A stretch of DNA of 64,000 nt from Zoroaster sp. YZ-2022 (Eukaryota; Echinodermata; Asteroidea; Forcipulatida; Zoroasteridae), in the NCBI GenBank assembly GCA_029582265.1, contig CM055826.1, positions 37,270,127-37,334,126 of the forward strand, read 5' to 3'. The notes beneath the pieces are model-generated. The model was not told the DNA's origin, ran no database searches, and saw only the letters and a list, made by a program, of their open reading frames with translations. Each line of letters begins with the position of its first letter. Position 1 is the stretch's first letter. Both the position numbers and the translations under genes were made by a program. Shown here one piece after another: positions 63,071-64,000 of this stretch.

Positions 63071-63981
63071 CAGTGGCGCCCCCCCCCCCCCCAAGGGCCC
63101 GCTGATGTTTTATTTATTTTTTTAAAGAAGGAGCCAGGAAAGAGAGCAAAATCTGAGCCCAAGTCTTGTCTACAGAGGAGTTCGGCAAGGAGTATAGGGC
63201 AGTGGTACAAGGGATGGGGACTCAGGAGACTCAAGCTCCCCTCCAAAAGTTTTCCATTTATTCCACTCACTATTATATTTTACGGCGTTGCGTATGCATG
63301 TGCATGTAAGCTTGAAGGGCCACCAGTATATATAACAAGCATTTTTACACATTCCCCCCCCCCCTGCCATGGTGCACCCTGATCAGGGAGCAGCTTTACT
63401 TAATTTTATTTTCATTTTCTGTTGTCCGTTTCTCTTGTTGAGGTCGTTGACTGTCGTTGAGGTTACTCGTAAATTTAAACACGCCCGCATTATAATCAAC
63501 TCCTTTCCAGTTTGTACACAATGGCCCAGGATTGGGTTTTAATTTACAAAGATTATGTGACACTCTTTTAGCAAACACCGATTGGATACTATTGGGATTT
63601 GGTTTTGCCGCCAAATTCGTGTTTGAAAAAATTTAGCTCCGCCCGGAATGATCACAAACTTTACGTCCACGCAATGAAAGTATTTAACTATAGAAATCTT
63701 GCAGACGAAACAAGCTCAAGTTCTTTACATCAAGAGGAGGAAATTATATGGAAGGTAAAACCCTACGAGTCCGAATCATGCCATAATGTCTTCTTTTTAT
63801 GACTAGAAACCACCAGGAAACATTTAACATGTGCCGTAGGTTCACTGACGAGCACGACTAGGGACATGGCTGCAGCCGCGCCAGCGGTTATGGTTTGGGT
63901 CAGCCATGTCTCTCCCCCATATTGGATTTCAAATAAAAATATGTTGAGCCCACCCCCAATCAAATCCTGGGTGCGCCACTG
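63071..63981. mobile_element. Non-autonomous hAT element, copy 2 (inverted)
   Basis: Starts CAGTGGCGCC and ends GGTGCGCCACTG. The duplication CAACATGA lies at 63063-63070 and 63982-63989. It matches 9369-10329 in reverse. The stretches reading KNACYIYWWPFKLTCTCIRN (minus) and VLPPNSCLKKFSSARNDHK (plus) are kept, with a frameshift near 63190. Confidence 0.92.
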
Positions 63982-64000
63982 CAACATGAGGCTTTGCATG

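Overview
The window is eukaryotic nuclear DNA from an animal, most likely a marine invertebrate deuterostome such as an echinoderm, hemichordate or amphioxus. The sequence does not decide between these. The reasons are AT-rich sequence with long gaps between genes, tRNA-derived SINEs, CR1/L2-like and other LINEs, a Penelope-like element, many short terminal-inverted-repeat elements (MITEs), and type II Golgi sulfotransferase genes. No bacterial-style operon, rRNA gene or CRISPR array was seen.

The main host genes are four intact single-exon genes for heparan sulfate glucosamine 3-O-sulfotransferase-like (HS3ST-like) enzymes: A 4729-5961 (-), B 14299-15495 (-), C 20057-21256 (+) and D 36861-38216 (-). 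Three broken copies accompany them at 1775-2252, 17413-17440 and 27725-28512. B and C are head to head in an inverted duplication. D has a divergent N-terminus and C-terminus but a central stretch almost identical to the others, which suggests gene conversion. All four encode a short cytoplasmic tail, one signal anchor, a stem and a PAPS-dependent sulfotransferase domain, and would act in the Golgi on heparan sulfate chains. A possible spliced gene of unknown identity lies on the minus strand around 40967-42451.

Layout: 0-9 kb holds repeats, a CR1/L2-like LINE tail, SINEs and gene A. 9-13 kb holds a Penelope-like element with a hAT element inserted precisely into it, followed by a small decayed acidic ORF. 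13-22 kb is the B/C inverted duplication. 21.7-24 kb has two tRNA-Ser-like SINE copies around a 1.2-kb inverted-repeat element, then the first array of an 81-bp minisatellite. 25-32 kb has a foldback element, a broken HS3ST, a Mutator-like MITE with a mariner-like MITE nested inside, and other MITEs. 32-36 kb is poor in genes, with a GC-rich tandem duplication. 36-38 kb is gene D. 39-43 kb has SINE pieces, a hAT MITE, candidate exons and the second 81-bp array. 43-51 kb has SINEs, a 21-bp minisatellite and palindromic MITEs. 51.7-54.1 kb is a LINE with a long intact reverse-transcriptase ORF. 54-60 kb has more hAT and palindromic elements. 60.6-62.7 kb is the largest 81-bp array. A second copy of the hAT element from the 9-kb region ends the window.

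The observations most worth follow-up are the HS3ST cluster with its gene-conversion mosaic, the 81-bp minisatellite that is open on both strands and seems to include a splice-donor-like site, a set of hammerhead-like hairpins in Penelope-type repeats, and the shared 3' tail between a SINE and a LINE.
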